Shown: positions 42,538-50,849 of the stretch, one piece after another
Layout of the letters: each line of letters starts with the position of its first letter
How positions within the stretch are numbered: the stretch's first letter is position 1
DNA from: Rhizobium mayense
Lineage (GTDB): Bacteria > Pseudomonadota > Alphaproteobacteria > Rhizobiales > Rhizobiaceae
Direction: 5' to 3'
Length of the DNA: 64,000 nt
NCBI RefSeq assembly: GCF_030272705.1
Contig: NZ_JARFYM010000027.1
Coordinates: 27,017-91,016, forward strand
Notes under the pieces: generated by a model
What the model was told of the DNA's origin: nothing
Database searches by the model: none
What the model saw: only the letters and a program-made list of their open reading frames with translations
Translations under genes and position numbers: made by a program

Positions 42538-43221
42538 TTACGGCCGCACCGGCGTTCCGGAACGACCGGCCGAAGCGATATAGGATTGCGGCGCGAAGAA
42601 GATGCCATCGGCCTCGAAGGCTTCGAGGTCCTCTTCCTGGAGGGCCTGGCGGACTTTTGGTCTAGCGCCGACGCGGGCCATGAACCCATGTACCGCTGGC
42701 CAGCGGGTGAGGTCGATCTTGATCCAGGGCGACCAGTTCAGGCAGACGAAGAGATAGGCGTCGGCGATCGTGAAATCGTCACCGGTCAGATAGGCGCCGG
42801 CAAACCGGCCGTTCAGCCAATCCAGTCGTTTGGAGACCAGCGCATGGATGCCGGCATGGGCGCCTTCGTAAGCGGAGTTGAACAGCATTGCCATCGGCTT
42901 GTGCAGTTCGGAGGTGATGAAGTTCAAATAGGATTGCACTTGGTTGCGGGCGTAGGTTCCGGCCTTCGGCAGCATGCGTGATCCTTCCGGCGAGCATTCC
43001 GCGAGGAGCTGCACGATCGCCGGCCCCTCGGTCAATATGCTGCCGTCATCCAGCATCAAGGCCGGCACGTAGCCGTTGCCGTTGATGGCGAGGTAGTCGT
43101 CACCCGAACTCGTCCGATGCGTCTTACGATCGACTTCGACCAGCTCTATATCGAGCCCCAGTTCCCGACAAACAATGTGCGGCGACAGCGAGCATGCAGC
43201 TGGGTGCATATAGAGTTTCAT
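42538..43221 (-). CDS. Glutathione S-transferase family protein
   Basis: The 227-residue protein begins MKLYMHPAACSLSPHIVCRE, with the catalytic Cys/Ser region of beta-class GSTs. NGNGYVPALMLDDGSILTEG carries the cis-Pro and the glutathione-binding TE/ES motif, and FTIADAYLFVCLNW is the C-terminal N-cap box. AAGGAGG precedes the ATG at 43221; the frame is open to 43257. It is divergent from a TetR gene and shares with it a 50-bp interrupted palindrome, so it is probably repressed by that regulator. It lacks the 17-bp element found at the other two GST genes. Confidence 0.9.
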   Translation of the reverse strand: MKLYMHPAACSLSPHIVCRELGLDIELVEVDRKTHRTSSGDDYLAINGNGYVPALMLDDGSILTEGPAIVQLLAECSPEGSRMLPKAGTYARNQVQSYLNFITSELHKPMAMLFNSAYEGAHAGIHALVSKRLDWLNGRFAGAYLTGDDFTIADAYLFVCLNWSPWIKIDLTRWPAVHGFMARVGARPKVRQALQEEDLEAFEADGIFFAPQSYIASAGRSGTPVRP

Positions 43222-43271
43222 CAGGTCTTCCTCCTTCTCGGCGCGGGCACGAAGCATCGCGCGAATATCCG

Positions 43272-43300
43272 TTGAACATTTGTACCATCTCGCATAAAAT
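43272..43300 (+). promoter_or_regulatory. Candidate sigma70 promoter of the TetR gene
   Basis: TTGAAC (43272-43277) and TAAAAT (43295-43300) are separated by exactly 17 bp, 39 bp before the TetR start. The -10 lies within the left arm of the dyad, as expected for autorepression. Confidence 0.5.
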
Positions 43301-43332
43301 TCGCTCGGTCAAGATTTTTATGCGAAACGGTA
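43283..43332. promoter_or_regulatory. 50-bp interrupted palindrome between GST and TetR genes
   Basis: The arms TACC-4-CGCATAAAA (43283-43299) and TTTTATGCG-4-GGTA (43316-43332) are perfect inverted copies over 13 defined bases each, separated by 16 bp. The centre is 43307/43308. It lies just before the TetR ATG (43339). This probably binds a TetR dimer pair or two dimers controlling both genes. Confidence 0.65.
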
Positions 43333-43338
43333 TAAAAT

Positions 43339-43950
43339 ATGAGAAGCGAGAAAAAGCAGGGCCGCCCACGCGCCTTCGATGCCAAGACGGTGATCGGGCA
43401 AGCGCGGGAGGTTTTCTGGGACAAGGGATTTTCCGCGGCGTCGCTCGATACGCTGAGCGCTGCGACGAAGCTGAACCGGCCGAGCCTCTACGGCGCGTTC
43501 GGCGACAAAGAAGAACTCTATCTGGATGCCTTGGAAGACTACCGCGAAGACAGCATGGATGTGTTGTCGGAGGCTCTCGATCCCGCTTTGCCGCTGCGGG
43601 ACAACCTGGCGAGCGTCTATGCCACGGCTTTGAAAATATATCTGCACGGCGAGACGGCAGCACGCGGCTGCTTTTTGATCAGCACCGCGACGGCGGAGGC
43701 TATTCAGCATGCCCGTGTGCGTGAGGTGCTGGGCCGCAGCCTGAATGACTTCGACGACGCAATCAAGGAACGGATGGAGCTTGCGGTGGAGCGGGGCGAA
43801 CTCCCAGCGGATGCCGATCCGGCGATTCTGGCACGGCTTGCTTCCGCGGTCATGCATTCGCTCGCCGTGCGGGCCCGTGCAGGCGATACGCGCGAAACGC
43901 TGGAAGCGCTTGCGCGCTCCGGCGTCGATCTCATCTGCGGTCGGAAATAA
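43339..43950 (+). CDS. TetR family transcriptional regulator
   Basis: The 203-residue regulator has an N-terminal helix-turn-helix (GRPRAFDAKTVIGQAREVFWD then FSAASLDTLSAATKLNRPSL, residues 8-60 in part) and a helical ligand domain with GCFLISTATAEA. That pattern is common in TetR proteins controlling electrophile-detoxifying genes (a Cys in the GCxL segment). It is divergent from the GST gene, and its promoter lies in the shared dyad. The effector is unknown. Confidence 0.92.
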   Translation: MRSEKKQGRPRAFDAKTVIGQAREVFWDKGFSAASLDTLSAATKLNRPSLYGAFGDKEELYLDALEDYREDSMDVLSEALDPALPLRDNLASVYATALKIYLHGETAARGCFLISTATAEAIQHARVREVLGRSLNDFDDAIKERMELAVERGELPADADPAILARLASAVMHSLAVRARAGDTRETLEALARSGVDLICGRK

Positions 43951-44023
43951 TTAAATTAGGCGATGCGAAAGTAGTATTTGTGGTAAAATAACCTTGGTCG
44001 GCAAAATCACCGAGGAGGCCGCC

Positions 44024-44146
44024 ATGAAAATCTCTATTCCCGCTTCTGTCTATGTTTTCGACTATTACAGGCTGTTTTTGCAGCTCTGTGTCATCGCGGC
44101 GACCGGGTTCGTCATCTATTCGATGCTGTTCGGATTGACGTGGTGA
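44024..44146 (+). CDS. Small membrane protein (40 aa)
   Basis: A 40-codon ORF starts at ATG 44024, six bases after GAGGAGG. The product is MKISIPASVYVFDYYRLFLQ followed by LCVIAATGFVIYSMLFGLTW, one membrane helix in its C-terminal half. It lies between the TetR gene and the MFS gene and shows no similarity I recognise. The upstream CCTTGGT and ACCGAGG could pair and mask the ribosome-binding site. Confidence 0.5.
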   Translation: MKISIPASVYVFDYYRLFLQLCVIAATGFVIYSMLFGLTW

Positions 44147-44180
44147 CGTAACGTCGGAAGTGATTGAAGTGTCCGGCCCC

Positions 44181-45416
44181 TTATGGGGCCGTCTGCTCCT
44201 TCGGGCTGACCCACCAGCAATAAACCGCGCCGATCGCCAGCAGCACGCAGGTGCCGAGAAATACGGCGCGCATGCCGATATGGCCGCCGACAAAGCCGCC
44301 CATGACGGGGCCGACCACCTGACCGGCGAATTGCGAAGAGGTGGCCAGGCCGAGTATGCCCCCGGCTGCCGCATCCGGCACATTGTGGCGGATAACCGCG
44401 GTGATGCACGGCAGCAGCCCGCCGAGCGCAATGCCCATCAGGAAACGCAGTGCAATCAATTGCCAGGCCGCCGTCACGAACGCCTGTGGGATCAACAGCA
44501 GTGCGGCGACCGCAAGAGCTGCCATGATCACGGTCCAGTGGCCGATGCGGTCGGCAAGCTTGCCGAGCCACGAGGCTGAAAGGATGCTCCCGAGCGCGGC
44601 GACGGCCATGACCACGCCCGAAACCATCGTGACATGTGCATCATCGACGAATTGCGCGACGTAGACGGTGATGATCGGTTCGATGGACATGTTGGCGAGC
44701 ATCAGCAGCAGCCCGATCGTCAGCATCGCGACGACGGGCCGCTTGTCAGGGATGGAAGCCCAGCCGCCGCTTGCCTTTGCCGCCTTCTTTCGTGCCGGCG
44801 ATTTCTCTTCCCTGATAAAAAAGGTGGTCGCCAGGAACGTCAGGAAAATCACGCCGCCGGCGAGCAGGAAGGTGCCGCGAATGCCGATGATGGGCGGCAG
44901 GGCACCGCCGATCAGTGGTCCAACCAGATTGCCGGCCATGACGCCGGAGGACAGCATGCCGAGCGCCCAGGCCGAGCGATGTTTTGGCGTCTGGGTCGCG
45001 ACCAGCACCATCGAGCCCGAGGCATAACCGCCGGCAAGCCCGGTGAACATTCGCAGCGCGACCAATTCCCAGACGTTGCCCGCCATCCCCATCAGCGAGA
45101 TGGCCACGGTCATGCCGAGACTCGCGCGCACCAGCATCAGCTTGCGGCCATAGATATCGCCGAGCCTGCCCCACAGCGGCGCCACGAAAGCCGCGGCAAA
45201 GAAGGTGGCGCCATAGGCGATGCCGGACCATTGCACGGTTTCCGCCTTGTCGACGACGCCAAGTTCTTCGACATAGAGCGGCAGGAAGGGAAGCAGCAGC
45301 GTCATCGCCACGATGGTGGTAAAGGAGCCGAGGAGGCAGATGATCAGATTCCGCATCCAATAAGCGGTTTCCGGTTCAGCCGGCGCGGCCGCATCCCATC
45401 TTGTCTGAACAGTCAT
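44181..45416 (-). CDS. MFS transporter (drug/H+ antiporter type)
   Basis: The 411-residue membrane protein has about 12 hydrophobic helices and the MFS loop motif GRLGDIYGRKLMLV between helices 2 and 3 (the equivalent in the second half is GKLADRIGHW). FTGLAGGYASGSMVLVATQTP is near residue 115. It belongs to the DHA1-like multidrug group; the substrate is unknown. Its ATG overlaps the stop of the upstream PEBP gene by four bases, so they form an operon. A basic central loop (REEKSPARKKAAK) faces the cytoplasm. Confidence 0.9.
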   Translation of the reverse strand: MTVQTRWDAAAPAEPETAYWMRNLIICLLGSFTTIVAMTLLLPFLPLYVEELGVVDKAETVQWSGIAYGATFFAAAFVAPLWGRLGDIYGRKLMLVRASLGMTVAISLMGMAGNVWELVALRMFTGLAGGYASGSMVLVATQTPKHRSAWALGMLSSGVMAGNLVGPLIGGALPPIIGIRGTFLLAGGVIFLTFLATTFFIREEKSPARKKAAKASGGWASIPDKRPVVAMLTIGLLLMLANMSIEPIITVYVAQFVDDAHVTMVSGVVMAVAALGSILSASWLGKLADRIGHWTVIMAALAVAALLLIPQAFVTAAWQLIALRFLMGIALGGLLPCITAVIRHNVPDAAAGGILGLATSSQFAGQVVGPVMGGFVGGHIGMRAVFLGTCVLLAIGAVYCWWVSPKEQTAP

Positions 45417-46108
45417 CTCTTGGCCTTTGCATTCGTCGTATAAAATAATTCCTGGCTGCCCGACGCCAGGATGTGTCCCTTCGTCGCGGCAAGCAGATCG
45501 GCGCGGGTGAAGAGATCGGGCAGATTGAGCCGGTCCACGTCGAGTGCGTAGACGGTGACGTGATAGCTGTGGACCCGCTCGTCGTTCCAGGGTGGGCAGG
45601 CACCCATGTAGCCGCCATGCGGCCCATTCGCCAAGGAGCCACCACCTGCGCCATTCTGTCCGCGCCGGCCGTGGGCGGTGCGTTCGAGCGGCAATCCGGC
45701 CTCCGGGGGACCGTCGCCATCGGCACCTTCGGGAAGTTTGGTCAGCGAAGCCGGGATATCGGCGAGCACCCAATGGACGAATTCGATCCGCTTGAACGTC
45801 TTCGGAATGCTTTTGTCATCCTTGTTGAACACTGAGAAATCGGCCGGCGCATCGGGGTCGACCATCGTCAGTGCGTAGGAGCGTGTGCCCTTCGGTCCCT
45901 TTGACCATGACAGCGCGAGGCTCCTGTTCGGCCCAGGCGCTGACTTGCCGTTCGCCGTGGCGATACAGGACGCGTTTTCCGGCAGCAACATCAGGCCATC
46001 GCTCTTTTCGAACGTGACCTTGAGATCAGCCGCCGAGGCCGGCCCGCCGGCTGCAAGCGTTGCGGTGGCGGCGGCGATTGCGCCGAGGAAATGGGTGAAA
46101 TTTCGCAT
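45413..46108 (-). CDS. YbhB/YbcL (PEBP) family protein with signal peptide
   Basis: The 231-residue precursor has a Sec signal (HFLGAIAAATATLAAGGPASA, cleavage after about residue 26) and a PEBP fold: SLALSWSKGPKGTRSYAL, MVDPDAPADFSVFNK, EFVHWVLADIP (the family DPDxP and HW motifs) and a GYMGACPPWNDERVHSYHV segment. It is a Raf-kinase-inhibitor-like protein presumably in the periplasm. Ligand unknown. The 4-bp overlap with the MFS gene suggests linked function. Confidence 0.9.
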   Translation of the reverse strand: MRNFTHFLGAIAAATATLAAGGPASAADLKVTFEKSDGLMLLPENASCIATANGKSAPGPNRSLALSWSKGPKGTRSYALTMVDPDAPADFSVFNKDDKSIPKTFKRIEFVHWVLADIPASLTKLPEGADGDGPPEAGLPLERTAHGRRGQNGAGGGSLANGPHGGYMGACPPWNDERVHSYHVTVYALDVDRLNLPDLFTRADLLAATKGHILASGSQELFYTTNAKAKR

Positions 46109-46213
46109 GGTCTTGCCCTTTCTTGTTTCAGCCCTTTCGAGCTCTCGGGCAGGTCTAACAAATCGTCCTGGCGCTCCGGTGCGCCCAAACGCTCAAAATT
46201 CGTCCGGAAACGC

Positions 46214-47026
46214 TCAAGCGTTCCGTAGCCGTTCGGCAAATCGGCGGGGTGAACGATAGCCGGTGGCAAGCGCTGCCTCGCGCAGCGACAATCCATCTTC
46301 GGTCAAAAGCGTGGTTGCCAAAGCCACCCGTTCGCTCGCCATAACGTCACGCAACGACGAGCCTTCCTGCGACAGGCGCCGCCGCAGCGTTGCGTTACTG
46401 GTGCCGAGTTCGGCAGCAATGAGGTCGGCGGTCCAGGCGCGGTCCGGCTGCCAGCGCACCAACGCGCGCACGGCCTCGGCCGTCGTTTCGGGCGAGGCGG
46501 GCAGGGCGCCGCGTATGCCGAGCACCATCAGCACTTCCATCAGGCGATGCTCGATCAGCGCCTTCGGCAATTCGCCCGACGCGATGCCTTCGCCGGCATG
46601 ATGGATGGCTGCGGCGAGCACCGGATCGAGCGGCAGGTCGATCTGCGACGCCACGCGCCCCGGAGGAAAGGCCCGGAGCGCGCGGCGCACCAACTCGTCG
46701 GGGAAGCTGATGAAGATGGCGCGATAGACGCCGCTATGCGGATCAGGATCGTTTACGACATCGCCGCGCCAGCCCGCGGGCAACACCAGCACCGTGCCGG
46801 CCGGAAAGCGCCGACGGCGCCCCATGCTCAGCACATCCTTGAAGCCCTCGACAAGAACGACGATCGAGACCTGGGAAAAGTTCGAGCCGGCAATACGCTC
46901 GCGCTGCCGGGTAACGAAGGTGAAAAGCGTGGAGTAGCTTTTTTCGCCAACCGGCATGGTGGCCGGGCGGTTGTCTTTGCCCGCCAGGCGGCGCAACTTT
47001 TCCAATATTTGCTGAGCCTCGGGCAT
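46214..47026 (-). CDS. AraC family transcriptional regulator
   Basis: The 270-residue regulator has a C-terminal AraC/XylS double helix-turn-helix (WTADLIAAELGTSNATLRRRL then LSLREAALATGYRSPRRFAE). The N-terminal 150 residues are a putative effector domain with RFPAGTVLVLPAGW resembling a cupin. It is 105 bp upstream of the PEBP-MFS operon on the same strand and may control it. AGGAAG precedes the ATG at 47026; the frame is open to 47098. Confidence 0.88.
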   Translation of the reverse strand: MPEAQQILEKLRRLAGKDNRPATMPVGEKSYSTLFTFVTRQRERIAGSNFSQVSIVVLVEGFKDVLSMGRRRRFPAGTVLVLPAGWRGDVVNDPDPHSGVYRAIFISFPDELVRRALRAFPPGRVASQIDLPLDPVLAAAIHHAGEGIASGELPKALIEHRLMEVLMVLGIRGALPASPETTAEAVRALVRWQPDRAWTADLIAAELGTSNATLRRRLSQEGSSLRDVMASERVALATTLLTEDGLSLREAALATGYRSPRRFAERLRNA

Positions 47027-47212
47027 GACGGCGGCTTCCTGCTGATATCCATGACAGCAGTAGTCTGGACCACTCCACAGGCGATGCCAAGCCGGCAAAG
47101 CGCCTTGTCGGTTCCCTCATCTCATGATATAAAACTGATTGCATTTTGCAATCAGATTGCCGGCGATCAGATCTATATCCAATGCGGTTGCCGGATAGAG
47201 AGGAGATGCACC

Positions 47213-47557
47213 ATGAGTACTCTTGATAATGCCCGCTGCGACACGGTGCGGCGGCTATATGCCGCCTATGTCGCACAACATCCTGACGTTGTCGGCCCAA
47301 TGCTGACCAGCGATTTTACCTTTTCCAGCCCGCGCGACGATCGCATCGACCGCGACCAATATTTTAAGAATTGTTGGCCGAAGGAGAAGATCTTTCGCGC
47401 CATTCATATTGAACATCTCGTGCCGGATCGCGACGAGGTAATCGTTGGCTATCGCGCCGAAAAGATGGACGGAAGCAGTTTTCGCAATATGGAGATGATC
47501 CGCTTTACCGGCGACAGGATCGCCGAGGTAAACGTCTATTTCGGACGCAATGTCTAA
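47213..47557 (+). CDS. NTF2/SnoaL-like protein
   Basis: The 114-residue product shows a SnoaL-like fold: ARCDTVRRLYAAYVAQHPD helix, MLTSDFTFSSPRDDRIDRDQYF, and C-terminal strands (EVIVGYRAEKMDGSSFRNME, then GDRIAEVNVYFG). Small cone-shaped proteins of this family bind or act on hydrophobic ligands; function here is unknown. AGAGGAG precedes the ATG at 47213. It is divergent from the AraC gene, 186 bp away. Confidence 0.85.
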   Translation: MSTLDNARCDTVRRLYAAYVAQHPDVVGPMLTSDFTFSSPRDDRIDRDQYFKNCWPKEKIFRAIHIEHLVPDRDEVIVGYRAEKMDGSSFRNMEMIRFTGDRIAEVNVYFGRNV

Positions 47558-47565
47558 GACATAGT

Positions 47566-47589
47566 GGGCCAGCTCGAAAAAGCCGGCCC
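47566..47589. terminator. Candidate bidirectional terminator
   Basis: GGGCC (47566-47570) and GGCCC (47585-47589), with an A-rich loop (GAAAAA), fold between two convergent genes. The stem is short and the T-tract is in the loop rather than after it, so the call is weak. Confidence 0.35.
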
Positions 47590-47600
47590 GTTCACTCGCG

Positions 47601-48107
47601 TTACGCCCGGGCGCGGGATAGCGCATGGCCGCGATGGATCGTCCAGGCTTGCAGAAGGCTGCCGGCGGCAAACAGGATCACCCAGGCGAGCAAGGCCATC
47701 TGCACCGGCGGCGAATCCGGACCGTTGCCGATCGGATGCGATGGCGGGAGCCGCGAGAGCGTTTCATTAATGCCGGGAACCCAGAGCAGGAAATAGGTGA
47801 AGGACAGGCCGAACGCCCTCAGATAGGCCCGCAGCCGACCGAGAAAGCTTATTCTCCCCACCAGAATTGCGCCTGATGCCACCAGCAGGGTCACGATGCC
47901 GAGCGCGTGTCCCGGATTGAACCCACCTGTAGAAGACAGTCCGAAGGAGGTCACCACCGACAGCGCCAAACCGCCAAGATAGATCTGTCCCGATCGCATC
48001 TGGGGTTGGATGCCGCCATGCTTTGCAAAGCTGTAGAGCCCTGCAACGATCGGGACGACGCTGATGGCGGTGTGGAGTTCGCCGAGCAAGGAGAGAGGAG
48101 CGGGCAT
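47601..48107 (-). CDS. Integral membrane protein (unrecognised, 168 aa)
   Basis: The protein has about four hydrophobic segments (near residues 12-28, 46-62, 70-90, 100-120 and possibly 135-155). GELHTAISVVPIVAGLYSF and GILVGRISFLGR resemble small DUF2306-like membrane proteins, but I cannot assign a family. Two copies of a TetR-like operator motif lie before its start, so it is probably induced by a ligand sensed by a regulator outside this locus. Confidence 0.7.
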   Translation of the reverse strand: MPAPLSLLGELHTAISVVPIVAGLYSFAKHGGIQPQMRSGQIYLGGLALSVVTSFGLSSTGGFNPGHALGIVTLLVASGAILVGRISFLGRLRAYLRAFGLSFTYFLLWVPGINETLSRLPPSHPIGNGPDSPPVQMALLAWVILFAAGSLLQAWTIHRGHALSRARA

Positions 48108-48128
48108 AATGAGTTCCTTTGTATATCG

Positions 48129-48219
48129 ACTAGTAGGTAGCCTTGAGACGCGAGCTATGGACGCTTTCGGATCCTCCTCGCTCTTCGATGATTGAATGCA
48201 TAACCTACTAGTTGGTAGG
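48129..48219. promoter_or_regulatory. Paired TetR-type operator motifs
   Basis: ACTAGTAGGT (48129-48138) and ACCTACTAGT (48203-48212) are inverted copies 64 bp apart. The second continues as CCTAC-6-GTAGG (48204-48219), itself a dyad. CTACTAGTTGGTAGG-like sites are typical of TetR family repressors. No TetR gene is next to them. Confidence 0.55.
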
Positions 48220-48284
48220 CTGTCAATGAATGAATGTCTGCCGTCAGTCCGTGTTGAAGCCGCAAGTCCGGTCTGTGTCTTGGT

Positions 48285-48935
48285 TCAGCGCGCGGTTATC
48301 ACTGTTATCGCCGCCTGCAATGCTGCAGTCGGACCGCTCAGCGGCCGCGCATAGTCGTTACCCAAGAGGGCGACCGCTCCGGTCATCGATGCCTGCGCGA
48401 AGGCCACTGTCTTGGCCCCTTCACGATAGGCTGCCTCCGCCGCCTCGGCGATCCCAGCCAGATAAGCATCCTGTTTGCCGGCCCGGAACAGCACCCATGC
48501 GCCGTAGATCAGGCGGACATCAATCTCGGCGCCTGTCGTCTTCGCTGCCTCTTCGAATAGTCTCGTGGTTGGAGCGATGGTCGTCTCGGTCGTGCAAAGG
48601 ACGGTGACCTTGCCGCCGGCCTCCACGGCGTTTTCGGCAAGCGCGCCGTCCGCTCTGACAATGGGTACCTCGCATCTGTCCGCCGCCAGCGATGCCGCGG
48701 GTCCAAGGGTCGAGCAATTGAGCACGACAACATCAGCATCCTGCGCGAGACGCAGAATGACCGCGGCCGTTTCCGCTTCGATGTCGGGCGTCAGTCCGCC
48801 CGCCCGTTCAGCAGCGAAAAGAAGATCGGCGCGGACATGATGATGAAGACAGTCGGCCGGAAAGCCTAGCTGCTTTGCGGCATCTTCATAGATGGAGATG
48901 TTGCTTTCGGCGGTATGCAGGCAGGCGATGATCAT
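48285..48935 (-). CDS. Asp/Glu racemase superfamily protein
   Basis: The 216-residue product has the two cysteines of the racemase fold: VVVLNCSTLGPAAS near residue 74 and VTVLCTTETTIAPTTRLFE near residue 117. It resembles hydantoin or arylmalonate racemase-like members of the Asp/Glu racemase family rather than MurI. The substrate is unknown. The start gives an N-terminal MIIACLHTAES; the frame is open to 49040 without an SD for either. It is divergent from sodB. Confidence 0.72.
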   Translation of the reverse strand: MIIACLHTAESNISIYEDAAKQLGFPADCLHHHVRADLLFAAERAGGLTPDIEAETAAVILRLAQDADVVVLNCSTLGPAASLAADRCEVPIVRADGALAENAVEAGGKVTVLCTTETTIAPTTRLFEEAAKTTGAEIDVRLIYGAWVLFRAGKQDAYLAGIAEAAEAAYREGAKTVAFAQASMTGAVALLGNDYARPLSGPTAALQAAITVITAR

Positions 48936-49116
48936 GGGTAATCTTTGAAAATCGAGTGGTACGGCCAGGAATCTTAGCAACTCCGCCTGCGCTTCACCAT
49001 GGTTCGATTTGATCGCTTTTTTCACCATTGGCGTCCCCATGTCAGGAGCGGCAAAAATACTAGCGCAAACAAGGGTAAATTTTCCTCGACCTCATGATTT
49101 TTTGGCACGGCGCCGG

Positions 49117-49145
49117 TTGCCCTTCACAGCGTCCCCTCCTATGTT
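49117..49145 (+). promoter_or_regulatory. Candidate promoter of sodB
   Basis: TTGCCC (49117-49122) and TATGTT (49140-49145) are separated by 17 bp, about 46 bp upstream of the sodB start. The match to sigma70 consensus is moderate. Confidence 0.4.
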
Positions 49146-49191
49146 CCCGATCACCTGCCGACGCAATCTATTGCCAAGAGGAGATATGACC

Positions 49192-49794
49192 ATGGCTTTC
49201 GAATTGCCTGAACTTCCCTATGATTACGAAGCGCTTTCCCCCTTCATGTCGCGTGAAACTCTCGAGTATCACCACGACAAGCACCACAAGGCTTACGTCG
49301 ACAACGGCAACAAGCTCGCTGCAGAAGCAGGTCTTGCCGATCTTTCTCTCGAAGAGATCGTGAAGAAGTCTTTCGGCACTAACGCCGGCCTCTTCAACAA
49401 CGCTGCCCAGCACTACAATCACATCCATTTCTGGAAGTGGATGAAGAAGGGCGGCGGCGGCAACAAGCTGCCGGGTAAGCTGGAAGCAGCCTTCGCCTCC
49501 GATCTCGGCGGCTACGACAAGTTCAAGGCCGATTTCGCCGCTGCCGGCGCCACCCAGTTCGGTTCCGGCTGGGCCTGGGTTTCCGTGAAGAACGGCAAGC
49601 TCGAGATCTCCAAGACCCCGAACGGCGAAAACCCGCTCGTTCATGGCGCCACGCCGATCCTCGGCGTCGACGTATGGGAACATTCCTACTACATCGACTA
49701 CCGCAATCTGCGTCCGAAATATCTCGAAGCTTTCATCGATAGCCTGATCAACTGGGACTATGTCCTGGAGCGCTACGAAGCCGCCACGAAGTAA
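49192..49794 (+). CDS. sodB: Superoxide dismutase, Fe/Mn type
   Basis: The 200-residue enzyme carries the metal ligands of Fe/Mn SODs: the His in LEYHHDKHHKAYVDN near residue 27, the His in NNAAQHYNHIHFW near residue 75, and Asp/His in LGVDVWEHSYYIDYRN near residues 159-163. It converts superoxide to peroxide in the cytoplasm. Iron or manganese preference cannot be told from these residues. AGAGGAG is eight bases before the ATG at 49192; the ATG at 49186 is closer than usual. A hairpin terminator follows. Confidence 0.96.
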   Translation: MAFELPELPYDYEALSPFMSRETLEYHHDKHHKAYVDNGNKLAAEAGLADLSLEEIVKKSFGTNAGLFNNAAQHYNHIHFWKWMKKGGGGNKLPGKLEAAFASDLGGYDKFKADFAAAGATQFGSGWAWVSVKNGKLEISKTPNGENPLVHGATPILGVDVWEHSYYIDYRNLRPKYLEAFIDSLINWDYVLERYEAATK

Positions 49795-49819
49795 GTTTGC
49801 CGTCTAGGCTTGCTTTTCG

Positions 49820-49850
49820 CACCCGGCGCTGTCGAAGCGTCGGGTGTTTC
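49820..49850 (+). terminator. Intrinsic terminator of sodB
   Basis: CACCCG (49820-49825) pairs with CGGGTG (49841-49846), and GCGC-type bases extend the stem toward a GTCGA loop. TTTC follows, 26 bp after the stop codon. Confidence 0.6.
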
Positions 49851-49908
49851 CATATCCACCGTTTGATATCGTCTGATTGTCGTCCCGCCAGCCCCAGGGA
49901 GGCGCTGC

Positions 49909-50763
49909 ATGTCGTCTCTATCCGCTCCACTCTTCCGTTTCGGTGTCGTCGCTGATCCGCAATATGCCGCCTTGGAACCCAATCTCGCGTTGAACCGCTA
50001 CCCGGCCAAGAGCCTCGCCAAGCTTGAAGAGGCGATTGCGGAATTCAATCGACACGATCTCGCCTTCGTCGTCACCCTCGGCGATATCATCGACGGCAAT
50101 TGGGAAAGTTTCGACGCGGTTTTGCCGATCTACGAGACCCTGCGGCACGAACGGCATTTTCTGCTCGGCAATCATGATTTTGCCGTCGCGCCTGAGCATT
50201 TGACGAACGTCGCAGCCCGCGTCGGGATGCCGCTAGCCTATTACGACTTTGCCCGTGCCGGCTATCGTTTCATTGCACTGGACGGCAACGAGATCAGCCT
50301 CTTCGCGCCGCCGGAGGGCGATCCGCGTCGGGCGGAAGCTAAGGCGCTGATGAAGGCTTTGCATGACGCCGGCGCGCCGAACCCGCATCGCTGGAATGCT
50401 GCCGTCAGCGATACGCAATATGCCTGGCTTGCCGCCAAATTGCTTGAGGCAAAAGCTGCCGGCGAGAAGGTGGTCGTCATGAACCACTACCCGATCTTCC
50501 CGGAGAATTCGCATAACGCGCTCGACAGCGACCGCATGCTGGCGCTGCTTGCCGAACACGATCATGTCGTCGCCTATCTCAGCGGCCATAATCATGACGG
50601 CAATTTCGGCGTCATGGACGGCACCTATTTCGTCAATTTCAAAGGCATGGTCGATACCGAAGACAGCAATGCCTATGCGATCGTGTCGGTTTGCGAAGAT
50701 CGGCTGGACATTGCGGGATTCGGACGTGAGGAAAGCAGGGTGCTGGCGCTGCACGGCGCCTAA
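49909..50763 (+). CDS. Metallophosphoesterase, ADP-ribose/CDP-alcohol diphosphatase-like
   Basis: The 284-residue enzyme has the complete calcineurin-like set: GVVADPQYA (Asp then Gln in place of the usual His), TLGDIIDGN, LLGNHDF, VVMNHYPIF and LSGHNHDGNFG. DPQYA, GDIIDGN and the final GxGxExSR are characteristic of ADPRM-type Mn-dependent ADP-ribose/CDP-alcohol diphosphatases. It probably clears nucleotide diphosphate esters in the cytoplasm. It follows the sod terminator on the same strand with its own start. Confidence 0.88.
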   Translation: MSSLSAPLFRFGVVADPQYAALEPNLALNRYPAKSLAKLEEAIAEFNRHDLAFVVTLGDIIDGNWESFDAVLPIYETLRHERHFLLGNHDFAVAPEHLTNVAARVGMPLAYYDFARAGYRFIALDGNEISLFAPPEGDPRRAEAKALMKALHDAGAPNPHRWNAAVSDTQYAWLAAKLLEAKAAGEKVVVMNHYPIFPENSHNALDSDRMLALLAEHDHVVAYLSGHNHDGNFGVMDGTYFVNFKGMVDTEDSNAYAIVSVCEDRLDIAGFGREESRVLALHGA

Positions 50764-50849
50764 CGAGATCTCGGGCATCTTTTGAGTCTCTGGGGAACGA
50801 TCCGCACAGTTGAAGGTTTAAGGACGGAGGCTGCTCGGAGGCAAAGCCG

